From Flaveria trinervia (taxonomy: Eukaryota; Streptophyta; Magnoliopsida; Asterales; Asteraceae): 64,000 bases of DNA. A program made the position numbers and the translations under genes. The stretch lies in assembly GCA_025506515.1 (NCBI GenBank), contig CM046451.1, positions 41,683,701-41,747,700 on the forward strand, written 5' to 3'. Shown here piece by piece: positions 53,337 to 63,367 of this stretch (position 1 is its first letter; every line of letters begins with the position of its first letter). The notes under the pieces are model-generated. The model did no database searches and was not told the origin of the DNA. It worked only from the letters and a program-made list of their open reading frames with translations.

Positions 53337-55017
53337 TTAAACTTTTGTTTGACTTGCATCACCTTCTTTTTCTTCATTTTCAGAAACAGACTTGTTATCA
53401 TCCATATCTACCTTTTCTTGTTCTTCATCTTTCTTTTCCTCATCCACTTTACTTCTTTGACTTTCAATTATTAGTTCTAGTTCAGAGATTCTTCTGTTTT
53501 GTCTTTGAAGCTCTTTTTCAAGACTGTAAATGATTTTTGCTTGTTCCTCAATGATATTCTCTTGTTCCTCCATTGCTATAGTCTGAATAGCAAGAGTGTC
53601 CACATGACCACTGACTTCTTCTCTGGAATGGTTTAGTGCAGCTTTTAAGTACTCAATCTCTTTGTCTTTTTCTTTTCTTTCAGCTTCATAGTTTTCTTTC
53701 AGTTCTTTCAATTCATTCTCTTTCTCATCTAGCTCTAAAATTCTGTCATTGATGATTCCAGCTCTCCTATTTAGAGTCCATTCCATCCTTTCCACTTTCT
53801 GTAAGAGCTCAGATATTAGTTCATCCTTTTCATCAAGCCTATTGATGTTAGATTCAATATAGCTCTCTGAAGGAGCAGCCTCAGAAGGTGCTTTCATTGC
53901 AGGGATTTGATCATGATGATCCTCTTCATCAAAAGATGATTTGGATGATTTAGATGCACTTGTTGATCCTTCAATTTCAACAGGGTGATCATGGGATGAT
54001 GGTAAAGGTGGTAAGGTGACATAGGTGATTGATGTGGTGGTGAAAATAGAATTGATGATGAGGTGATATAGGTGAAGGTTGAGGGGTTGTTTGTGGTGTT
54101 GTTTGTGGTGATGGTTATGGTGATGTTTGTGGAGATGGTTGTGGTGATGGTTGTGGTAATGTTTGTGGAGATGGTTGTGGAGTTGGTTGTGATGATGGTT
54201 GGGGTATTAGTTGTGGTGGTGGTTAAGCTTGACCTACTTGATTTAATTGCTGAATCATCCAAGGAAGAAGAGGTGAGTGGGCACCATTGTAAAAGTTCCT
54301 TAGGTCCTTCTTCTTGATGTATTTATAGGATCTTGCATCATAGTGAGGGATGTCCAACATATGTCCTTCATTAACAATGTCATGGAATGATTCATTGATT
54401 AGACATTGAATGAATCTTGGATACATCAGAAACTTGTATCTTATTCCTTCTTGAATGTTAGAAATTAGGCCAATGAACACATATGCAGACATGTTAAATG
54501 GTATGTTGGTGCAGAGAGCACAAATTGCACAAGATGTGAGGACTGGAATGTCATTCCATCCTGTTTTTCTCTTTGACAGACAGTGTTGGAACATATGAAT
54601 TAGGAATCTCCAAGGCAGATCCACTAATCCTTTAACTATTTGTTTTGCTTCATAACCTCCTTCATAACCAATTTCAGCAAAAGATATGGTTATTTCTTCA
54701 TCATCTAGTTCATGAGGATCATTAGCATTATCACCAAATTGTAGACATCTTCTAACAGACTCTTCAATGATCCTCAAAGTGAGCTCATTGTTGATTCTCC
54801 CAGTTAATGTTCTCACACCACCAGCTTCAACTACCTTAGCTGAGTCCCAGAAGGAGCTGATGAGATTCTCATAGATTATGGGTCTCACAGTCATGGCATA
54901 TGCTACCCTTGTGGTAGATAAGAATCTTATCATTTCTCTAAGTCCTTCGGCTTCAAGCACATAAGGGTTTAAATAACCGCTGACGTTATGGAGCTTGCTC
55001 CATGTAAGATTTGCCAT
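53337..55017 (-). pseudogene. Cop5 accessory ORF, 5' part (N-terminal domain and coiled coil)
   Basis: The probable ATG is at 55017 (MANLTWSKLHNVSGYLNPYV), directly after a strong acceptor-like CAG; an upstream extension to 55137 is open but not conserved. The N-terminal domain is intact to 54223: TTRVAYAMTVRPIIYENLIS, SSFWDSAKVVEAGG, IEESVRRCLQFGDNANDPHE, IGYEGGYEA, WRFLIHMFQHCLSKRKTGWN, IPFNMSAYVFIGLISNIQEG and KFLMYPRFIQCLINESF. After TAA at 54222 a Pro/Gln/Ser repeat region (54230-54070) follows, then a heptad-rich coiled coil (53850-53400) and an acidic tail ending at 53337. This is the cleanest copy of the N-terminal domain. The function is unknown. Confidence 0.8.
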
Positions 55018-55137
55018 GTAATCTGCACAAGAGAGATGTGTATTAGTTATCAGTTTGACTTTAAATTGACACGGATGACTGCTTGTCATTTCTGTTGCAT
55101 TGTTGTCATGGCAAATGGTGAGTTTGTCATTTAACAA

Positions 55138-57522
55138 TAACAGTTTCTATGTTTGAACCATTAATGAGCTATTGCTTCATTGATTTGTTTCAAATGTTTC
55201 ATTTTTTTCAACATGCTCTGTTCTTACAACGAACATGAATATCAAGATTTTCATGATGATAAGAATTTCTGTTGGTTTTCATGCTCATTGAAGTCGAAAA
55301 GGTGTATTATGTTACATCAATAAAACATGTTTTTGTGTTCTTCCTTATCAATTGGTTCATTGACTGATTTAGGTTTAACATTTTGAAACTTAAGTCTTGA
55401 TTAAAATTTTTATGAAAGTTTCACCTTATTTCTGATACGAATGTTGTTTCAGAATCGATAACAGAAGTCGATTAAGTAGATTCACACGAAAATCTTTGAA
55501 TGTTTATGATGAAGATGATTGAAGATGGTGTACTGTACGTTTGCGTTCGTCTCACTATAAAGTCTCTCAATTTTGAAAAGTATTAAATGACCCGTTTGAA
55601 TTCTTTTAAATAGTCAAATAATACATTTTGAAAGATTTTACAAGTTTAAAAGCAATACAATCACCACTGTAGCAAATGCTGAAGGTTAATTTGTTTGACT
55701 TTTGGTCATCCGCATTTGTTAACTGTAGCTAATGCGGAAGTTAGAACTTGAAACCTTTGTCTGTCCGCATTTGTGTTATAATAAATGCGGAAGAATAACT
55801 TATGATTGTGTTCATCAGCATTCACTGTAACAAATGCGGTAGAGTTACTTGTTTTATCGTATCCGTATTTGTACACAGTAGCAAATGCGATAGAACAAAG
55901 TTAATCAACATTTGTGCAGACTTATCAAGTGCGGTTGACAACACTTGGTCAATATTGCACTGTAGCAAATGTGAGAGACATGTTCATCAGCATTTGTTAA
56001 CTGTAGCAAATGCGATAGAGTAAATTCCACATTTACTTCTCACACTAATGCGGTAGAGTAAAATCATTGTCCGCATTAGTTGCACTTGAAAATATATTGT
56101 TACCCGCATTAGTTACATGCATGGGTTACCTTCACCCGCATTAACTAATGCACTTACCTGCATTAGCTTTTGAACTTAATCAAAAGTTAATATGATTGAA
56201 TTGATTATTCATCTTATGAAGATTTGTCCTTGATTGATTTTTCTTATGAAGTTGACTTTTGAAGTTGTTAATTCTTGCTTGGATTGACTTGTATGTCACA
56301 ATTGATACAAGTTTCCCAATTTTGACAGATCTTGGACTTATCATGCTTCTAAGAATCTGCATAAGCTGAGATATAATGGTATGACTTATTGCAACAACAC
56401 CAACTAAAATTCTTTTTGTTTTGTTCTTCAAAGTTAAGTTAATAAACAAAAATTTGGACTTACTCAAAAATTTAAATTACTCCCCCTAAAGTTTATGTCC
56501 AAATTTGGATAGAAACTTTAAAGATTTAAAACCTTTTGAATATTATTTTGATTAATATTAATAATGAAGAGAAAAATCTCTTTGTTGGGATCATATCAGT
56601 CTTACATTACACTTGCGCATCCTTTATGATTAAATGGACATGATCATGTACTTGAAGATTGAAGTTATGTTTGCCCTCTTAAACTCATACCTGGTTGATA
56701 TGTTGATGCAAATGACTTTTATCATGTTTTGGTTGATTAATTATTCAATGTGTAACTCACACACATAAGCATGAAATGATCAACCCTCCTTATACAGTGC
56801 ATGGTAGAACTTTTTCACAACTTTTCTTACCAGGTTACTTAAGTCATGAAATCTCATTTTCACTGATCCTCATTGAGATTCTTTTAATTTGATCCTTTTT
56901 CATGTTGATCCACATTGGGATTCTTTTCACTTCACTTTGGAAGGTGATCCATGATAGGATTCTTTTGTTCATTCACTTGGAATGTATTACTTTGTTGATT
57001 CATCCAATTTCGGATGTGTTCCACATTGGGAATCTTTTAGATCATAACATTTGCACCATGTGCAAGTTTCATAAGGTCTTTGCTCAGCAAAACAAAGATG
57101 AAACATGATGTGGTGAAAGAGATTCATAAAGTATCATTACCTGGTGTGTTTAGTCTACTACACACATGCATTCAGATAAGCCAATACATACCTGTACTTT
57201 GTGATGAGTGTTTCATAATTAAATAAGTCTTTAATTCATCACTGCATGTATCTTTTCTTCCAAGTTGAGCCTACCAACATATCTGGTAAGTCATTTCAGT
57301 CTTTTAAATTTTCAAATTAAGCACAGTGAATGATATAACGACTGTAATTATATCATCTCCCATGAATTCTTTTCTTCATCAAACTTATTTCTTTTGTGGT
57401 TTTCTGATGTTTTTTAATTGTTTTTGATATTTTTCATGGTTTTTACTCAAGGTTAATCATGCCAATTAACTGAACCAAAAATTCAAACCTACTAGGTTCA
57501 AATGTCTTGGTAAACAAATCAG
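55138..57522 (-). other. Pol-accessory spacer of Cop5, non-coding
   Basis: About 2.4 kb without a convincing ORF. Bases 55690-56165 hold the CCGCATTTG/CAAATGCGG motif cluster. Bases 56478-56489 hold a copy of the polypurine-tract core. Bases 56850-57020 hold four copies of a tgatccacattgggattcttt-like phrase. The stretches 55140-55680 and 57050-57500 show nothing I can name. Confidence 0.75.
55690..56165. repeat. Cluster of GCATTTGTTAACTGTAGC and AAATGCGG motifs (Cop5 spacer)
   Basis: About sixteen half-sites (CCGCATTTG, AAATGCGGNAGA, CCGCATTAGT) with loops such as ttaactgtagc, spaced 20-40 bp. It shares the motif with the Cop5 LTR at 36300-36680 but with no other element here. Confidence 0.88.
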
Positions 57523-58209
57523 CTATTGATTTTCAGTTGGTACTTGAATCAATTTGATTAAACCTTTTTTAGCACAGTCTCTCAAAAAATGATATCTAAT
57601 GTCAATATGTTTTGTTTTTGAGTGTTGAACTGGATTATTAGTTATAAAGACAACAGCTGTGTTGTCAATAGAAATTGGTGTGTGCAAGAAGTTAAAACCA
57701 TAATCAAGCATCAGGTTTTGAATCCAGAGAACTTGAGAGCAACATGCTGATGCAGCAATATACTCAGCTTCTGCTATGGACACAGACACATTTGTCTGCT
57801 TCTTGCATTGCCAGGATACTAGTCTGGGACCAAGAAATTGACAACCGCCAGAGGTGGATTTTCTGTTGAAGTTGCATCCTCCATAATCACTATCTGTGTA
57901 GGCGTACAGATTAAATTCTCCTTCTTTTGGATACCATAACCCAAGAGCTGGCTTGCCCTTTAGATATCTGAATATACTCTTGACTGCGTTCACATGTGAT
58001 TCTTTTGGATCAGCTTGATATCTGGCACACACACAAACACCAAACATAATGTTAGGCCTACTGGCTGTTAGATACATAAGTAAGCCTGTCATTGATCGAT
58101 AGTGAGTCTGATCCACTGATTTACCTTCAAGGTCAGGTCCAATCTTCACTTTAGTATCCATAGGATTTCTCATAGACTGACAGTCAAGAAAGTGAAATTT
58201 CTTCAACAT
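57523..58209 (-). CDS. Cop5 pol: RNase H fragment, open frame
   Basis: Open for 228 codons: YRSMTGLLMYLTASRPNIMF, CARYQADPKESHVNAVKSIF, RYLKGKPALGLWYPKEGEFN, YTDSDYGGCNFNRKSTSGGC, RLVSWQCKKQTNVSVSIAEA, EYIAASACCSQVLWIQNLML, IDNTAVVFITNNPVQHSKTK, and HIDIRYHFLRDCAKKGLIKL. The catalytic Asp and Glu positions are kept. The last part (TADLFTKA-like) is cut by a stop at 57520-57525, and a one-base shift near 58205 separates it from reverse transcriptase. Confidence 0.92.
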   Translation of the reverse strand: MLKKFHFLDCQSMRNPMDTKVKIGPDLEGKSVDQTHYRSMTGLLMYLTASRPNIMFGVCVCARYQADPKESHVNAVKSIFRYLKGKPALGLWYPKEGEFNLYAYTDSDYGGCNFNRKSTSGGCQFLGPRLVSWQCKKQTNVSVSIAEAEYIAASACCSQVLWIQNLMLDYGFNFLHTPISIDNTAVVFITNNPVQHSKTKHIDIRYHFLRDCAKKGLIKLIQVPTENQ

Positions 58210-58920
58210 GTTTCTATATATTTTGATTGGTTGATGAAGATTCCATCTGCTGTTTGTTGGACTTGCACTCCTAGAAAGAAGGTGAGTTCCCCCATAGCAC
58301 TCATTTGGAACTTTGAATGCATAAGGTCTTCAAATTCTTTGCAGAGTTGCTTGTTTGTTGAGCCAAATATAATGTCATCCACGTAGATCTGGACTAACAA
58401 CATGTCTTTTCCCTTTTTTCTTCTGAAGAGAGTCTAATCAATCTTTCCTCTTTCATACCATGTTCAAGAAGAAAGGATGATAGTCTCATACCACTTTCTT
58501 GATGCTTGATGAAGACCATACAGAGCTTTGTCAAGCTTGTAAACTCTGTGAGGGAAATCTGGATCTTCAAAGCCAGGTGGTTGACTCACATAGACTTCTT
58601 CAGAAAACTTTCCATACAGGAAGGCAGACTTTACATCCATTTGATAAACAGTAAATTTCATGGACGCAGAATATGCAAGAAAGATTCTGATAGGAGCAAA
58701 CACTTCGTCGTAGTCGATTCCTTCTTCTGGAGTGTATCCTTGTGCCACTAATCTTTCTTTATTTTTGATGACGATCCCTCTATCATCAGTCTTGTTCCTG
58801 TACAACCATCTGGTACCGATAGGGTATTGTCCATCGGGAAGATCTACCAGCTACCATACTTCTTGCTTCTTGAATTGGAGCAATTCTTCCTACATTGCTT
58901 CAATCCAACTATTGTCTTGA
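58203..58920 (-). pseudogene. Cop5 pol: reverse transcriptase with a small internal deletion
   Basis: WIEAM and EELLQFKKQEVW-like text (58910-58860) leads to DDRGIVIKNKERLVAQGYTP, EEGIDYDEVFAPIRIFLAYS, VYQMDVKSAFLYGKFSEEVY, SQPPGFEDPDFPHRVYKLDK, YGLHQASRKWYETI, and after a stop LLVQIYVDDIIFGSTN (58403-58355) and FQMSAMGELTFFLGVQVQQT. Six residues usual between FAP and IRIF are missing, an apparent 18-base in-frame deletion near 58695. YVDD is intact. The frame from 60818 to 58203 is the same throughout, broken only by stops. Confidence 0.9.
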
Positions 58921-58961
58921 AGTGCCTCTTTGATGTTTTTGGGTACTGTTTGACATAGAAA

Positions 58962-60830
58962 TCATGAGAACAAACAGATGTTTGCAATGCTGGACTTGCT
59001 TCTTGTCACCCTCTCATTAAGATCGCTAATAATGGTTTCAACTGGATTATTCTTGTGTATTCTTGTGGTTGGAATGGTGTCACCAGCAATAGTTACATCA
59101 AGATTGGAGACATTTAGTTCATTATGGTCAGAAGCACATTCATCTTGTATTGTTGTTGAATTATGAAGATTGTCAACTTCTGTTTCAGTAACTGCTACAT
59201 CTTCAGCAGCACTGAGATTGCTTGCATCATTTGATGTACCTTGTGTTTCAACTGGATGAGAAGCCTGTTTTTGATTTCTGATTTCATTTGACAAGTCACC
59301 TGAGTGAGATGGTACTAGGCTGGGACCTTCTTCAGAAGAAACACTAAGGTTTTGTGACAGTTGTCTGATAGGATCAGCTTGAAGAGGAACATCTTCATTC
59401 ATGTGTTCATCAAATGTAGGTGGAATCAATGGATAATTATCTCTTCTTTCTACAGATGATGAAGTATCACTTGAATGTATATTTCCTGCATCAAACAAGT
59501 GAAATTGGTCAAATGATTTTGTAAATGTGTCAATATCAAACAACCAGTCAGGACCATTTGTAGATTTGGGAAACGAATGTTCCATGCATTGAACATTTGT
59601 AGATTCATCAATAATGTTCAATCTAGGATTGAACACTCTATAAGCCTCTGAAACAGAAGAATAACCTACAAAGAATCCTTTATCAGACTTGGATGAAAAT
59701 TTTCCCAAATGATCACGGGTGTTTAATATTGAGACTAGACAACCAAATGATTTGAGGAATCTAATAAATGGTTTACTATAGAAGATTAGTTCATAAGGTG
59801 TCATATTACTTTCTTTAACAATCAGAGTTTGATTTGGCACAAAGCACGATGTGTTAACTGCTTCTGCCCAGAAGGTGATTGGCAGTTTAGCATCGGCTAG
59901 CATCATTCTTGCTGCTTCAATCAATGTTCTATTTCGCCTTTTAGCTACCCCATTTTGTTAAGGAGTTCTAGCTGCACTGAATTGATGAGCAATGCCTTTG
60001 GTTGCACAAAAGGAACTCATATTTTCATTTTTGAACTCAGTACCATTATCACTTCTTATTATTTTGACCTTAAGATCAAGTTGATTTTCATTTTTAGTGA
60101 TAAATTCTTGAATGATTTCGGATGCTTCATTTTTATGAAGTAGGAAGAACACCCATGTGAATCGAGAAAAGTCATTAGTGATCACTAAACAATACCGTTT
60201 CTTTCCCATACTCATAACATGAGTTGGTCCAAATAGATCCATGTGAAGTAGCTTTAATGGAGTATTGTTAGTGTTCACCAGCTTGGTTTTGTGAGACGAT
60301 TTGTATTGTTTTCCTTTGAGGCATGCTGAACATTGATCAATAAAATTGAATTCTTTTTAAGGAAGACCAATGACATGGTTACCTTTGACTAACTTGTTCA
60401 TATTTTTAAAGTTAGTGTGCCCCAAACGTCTATGCCAAAGCTATGACTCATCAAATGATGCTTTAGACAAAAGACATGTTTCTTCCTTAGGTGATGCAGA
60501 ACACAGGTTTAAGACATATGTATTATTCTTCCTCGGAGTCTTTAAGACAACCCATTCTTTAGGGATCTGAAATCCAGGTTTCAGAATGTAGCAGTGAGTG
60601 TTTGTAAAGTGAGTGGAATATTTTTTGTCACAGATCTGAGACACGCTTAGCAGATTGAAATTCAGTTGTTCACAGTAATTCACTCTGTCAAAGCTCAGCA
60701 TCCCGTTTGTCACATATCCTTCTCCTGTAATTCTACCACCTTCTGAATCTCCACCGAATGCCACAGTAGTTCCTTGTATGTACTTGAAGTCATGAAGGAG
60801 GGATCGATCTCTAGTCATGTGTCAGGAACA
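58962..60830 (-). pseudogene. Cop5 pol: protease end, pre-integrase and integrase
   Basis: The protease box (about 60800-60850) reads YIDSGCS followed by HMTRD, with TGA on both sides where Trp and Arg are expected. Then ITGEGYVTNGMLSFDRVNYC, LWHRRLGHTNFKNMNKLVKG (60430) and CSACLKGKQYKSS. The integrase core LFGPTHVMSMGKKRYCLVIT, NDFSRFTWVF, IIRSDNGTEFKNEN (60278-60000) ends at a stop at about 59955 inside the usual TPQQNG phrase, then AKRRNRTLIEAARMMLADAK and FWAEAVNTSC (59924). The C-terminal part reads KSFGCLVSILNTRDHLGKFS and FFVGYSSVSEAYRVFNPRLN, followed by an acidic linker to 58962. One frame is kept throughout. Confidence 0.92.
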
Positions 60831-61074
60831 TCCACTGTCTATGTATCATAGGCTATTAGACATGTGTGGATGAACCTACAAGCAAAAAGAACTAATTAGA
60901 ATGAGGACCCCAAGCCATGATGTTCTTGGGTTTCCCGTTCCTATTCATGATAGTGACCTCCTGGTATTTCCCTCTAAATTGTGATTTGAATGAAGGTGTT
61001 CTAGGAGATTTTTGGTAATGATTTGATTGAGTCATCTCATCAACATCTACTGAGGATTCAGATGAATAATGAAA

Positions 61075-61638
61075 TCATTGGTCTCTATTTCTTTGTAAAA
61101 ATTTAGCCCGAATTTCATTATCAAAAGTTGGTTTTTTCTTAGGAAGGTCAAGTTTGTGTTTCATTGTGAGATGATTTCTTTGACCCTTCCTTAATTCCTT
61201 TAAATTATTTCTGTCATTTGTTGATCTAGGTGTCCTAGATTGACTATTATAAAGATGAGGTCTGACAGAGTGCATCCTAGTAGATGTTTTTGAGATGGGC
61301 TTGTGTTGGGGAATTTTCAACCCCTTCTGATTGAAGTAACACTCAGATGTATTGTGATTGTTCATATCACAGATTGAACAATATTTGTTGAAATAGCAAT
61401 TTTTAATGGAGTGATTGTTCATATCACATATAGAACAATATTGGTTGAAAAAGCATTTATCTGCCTTGTGATTGAACATTTCACAAATATCACAATACAT
61501 TTGTTTGTTTCTTGAATTAGATTTTTCCTTGTGTGACTCAACTGATATTTTCTTTTGATGAGTCACTTTTTTTTCTTTAGGTGATGAATCAGAATCAGCC
61601 CTTTTAGTAGTTTGCTTCACAACACTACTTTTGTTCAA
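61075..61638 (-). pseudogene. Cop5 gag-pol linker with three tandem zinc knuckles
   Basis: After a Lys/Ser-rich stretch the frame reads CDICEMFNHKADKC, CSICDMNNHSIKNC and CSICDMNNHNTSEC, three CX2CX4HX4C knuckles with an exact 57-bp (19-residue) period at about 61340-61500. A basic tail follows (RTPRSTNDRNNLKELRKGQR). In Cop4 and Cop6 the same position has a single knuckle. Such knuckles bind single-stranded nucleic acid in other retroelements. The frame is open for 187 codons. Confidence 0.85.
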
Positions 61639-61835
61639 TTGTTTGGGTTATTTCTGTTCTTCAACCTATTTCTCACTTCTTTCTCAAACTGGTCAACATG
61701 TTCCTTGTTATAGATATCAAACCTAACTCCCTGTCTTAATCTTGAAGACTGAGGGTCTGATAAAGTTTTTTGTGTTGAACTTAGTGTTACAGTTTGTTTC
61801 TTTTGCAGTGAAACCTTTTCTGATTTGCTTGAATT

Positions 61836-62516
61836 TTATGGAGATACAATCTCATTATCGGAACTACTCTCAGTAGTGGGTTTCATTGTCTTAACATATT
61901 TCTTTTTGCCTTGTAAAACAGATGGTATGAATTTTATAAAAGGCACAATTGCTTTCACAGGGCTTGATGGTTTCATGACACTCACTGTCTTATCTGAATA
62001 CTCTTTGATTTTAATTGGGTGACCTAACTTGATTTTATCCTTATTGGTTTCAATATAAACATCAGGTTTGTTTTGAGGATTTGTCACCTGTTTCACTATA
62101 GATTTAGGTTCCATAGTTTTAGGTTCAATTGCTTCAGAGAGTGAGACAGATTCAGGCATGACAGTGTAGTTGTCATTGTATGGTGGAGGACATGAGTTAT
62201 ACCCAATCCCTATCATGTCCTTTGGATTCTTTTGGGAATCAAGCATCTCTTGCAGCTTGACTGAAGACATTTGGAACTTTTCAAGTTTCACTTCAGTCAT
62301 AGATTGTTGAGCCTTAGATTGAGCTAACTTTTTAATAAGTAGGTCATTCTCAGCTGCAAGAGTGTACTTCTCACCATGTAGTTTTTCTATATCAGAGATT
62401 AGAGATTTAGTTTTGATTTCAAAGTTTTTTATTTCTCTCTTCATCATATCTGATTTCACCTTTTCTTCTTTGATTTTATCAGCCAGTTTGTGATTATGCT
62501 CCCTATACCCTTGCAA
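61836..62516 (-). pseudogene. Cop5 gag C-terminal coiled coil
   Basis: Long heptad pattern (KLADKIKEEKVKSDMMKREI, LISDIEKLHGEKYTLAAEND, LIKKLAQSKAQQSMTEVKLE), then IGIGYNSCPPPYNDNY, matching the FGIGYN..PP phrase of Cop4, and a basic Pro/Lys-rich part. It is probably a multimerisation region of the gag-pol precursor. Confidence 0.8.
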
Positions 62517-62764
62517 TTCATTAATGCATTTTTCATTACAAAGATTAGATTTTACCTCATTAGTATTGGAGATGGTCCATCATTGATGTGATCCATAAGA
62601 GCATGATTTTGAAATTGAGGCTTGACTTCCTCTGCATACACACTCCAGTCACACACTCCATCTTGCTTTATCACTAGAGCATTGGCTGAAGACCGACTGC
62701 TTCCATGAGCTTGATTTGTCAATTGGGGTGGATTCTGATATGATTGGTGTTGATGATACTGCTG

Positions 62765-63367
62765 CTATTGGTTGTTGGAGTGGAAGCTTGAGTTAGGCTG
62801 TGAGGATGATTGGCCTGGAGAGTTCCTTTGATAGTTGTTTCTCTTGGGGGCATTATACTCTCTTGAGAAATGGCCAGCCATACCACAGTTAAAGCATGTC
62901 ACCTTGGATTTATCATATCCAAGTTTTGTATTCTCATTCAGGCTCAGCTTTCTTCCTTTTCTGAAGAATTTCTTAGCTCTCATTGCAATCATGGCCATTT
63001 GCCATTGTAGATCCATTTCTTCCACATCATCTGGATCCATTTCCTCTAGATCTTCTTGAATGAGATGAGCAGAAGTGAGTCTTTCTCCTAAGTAGGCTTC
63101 AAAGCTTGCAACAAAAGCATTGTAAGTTGCCTTTTGTTCTTCTGATCTTGAGTCTTCAGGATTGGTTTGAGGAACAATATTGACTCTAGGAGTTTGAGAA
63201 GCAGCAGTGACTCTAGGAGGTTGAGATGAGGTTGAAGGATGATTGATTGGTGGAGTTGCAATGAACCCAGTATTGTTCATTTGATCTCTAGATGAGATAA
63301 AATCATCCTCTTCAGTGATGAATGCATTTTCCACAGAATGAGATTCGAACCATTTGAGACAACACAA
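62765..63367 (-). pseudogene. Cop5 gag, second part, with degenerate zinc knuckle
   Basis: Reads EEDDFISSRDQMNNTGF, a Ser/Pro/Gln-rich part, NAFVASFEAYLGERLTSAHL, LEEMDPDDVEEMDLQWQMAM, IAMRAKKFFRKGRKL, LGYDKSKVTCFNCGMAGHFS and REYNAPKRN. The knuckle lacks its last Cys (Tyr instead, about 62855). The N-terminal half of gag (the LPxxW region seen in Cop4 and Cop6) is absent; upstream of about 63365 no gag-like text continues. Confidence 0.85.

Larger units (their letters stand above)
36000..63367 (-). mobile_element. Cop5: Ty1/copia element with accessory ORF, 5' end not found
   Basis: Minus-strand element. The 3' LTR (36000-36765) interrupts the Cop1 accessory ORF. Reading leftwards on the minus strand from 63367, it has the second part of gag, a coiled coil, three zinc knuckles, protease, integrase, reverse transcriptase, RNase H (to 57523), a 2.4-kb spacer and the accessory ORF, which is split by Cop6 (39106-53319, TSD ATTTC). 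The N-terminal half of gag and the 5' LTR are absent up to the right edge; the gag frame becomes unrecognisable near 63367. It was already in place when Cop6 inserted. Confidence 0.88.

Noticed and set aside
54072..54317. Small hydrophobic Val-rich plus-strand ORF that looks like membrane helices
   Set aside because: Antisense of the Pro/Gln/Ser low-complexity repeat of the Cop5 accessory ORF; hydrophobicity is a by-product of GTGGTGATG repeats.
53337..55137. Calling the accessory ORF an envelope gene
   Set aside because: Position fits the env-like ORFs of SIRE-type elements, but I see no signal peptide, transmembrane segment or fusion peptide; coiled coil alone is not enough.
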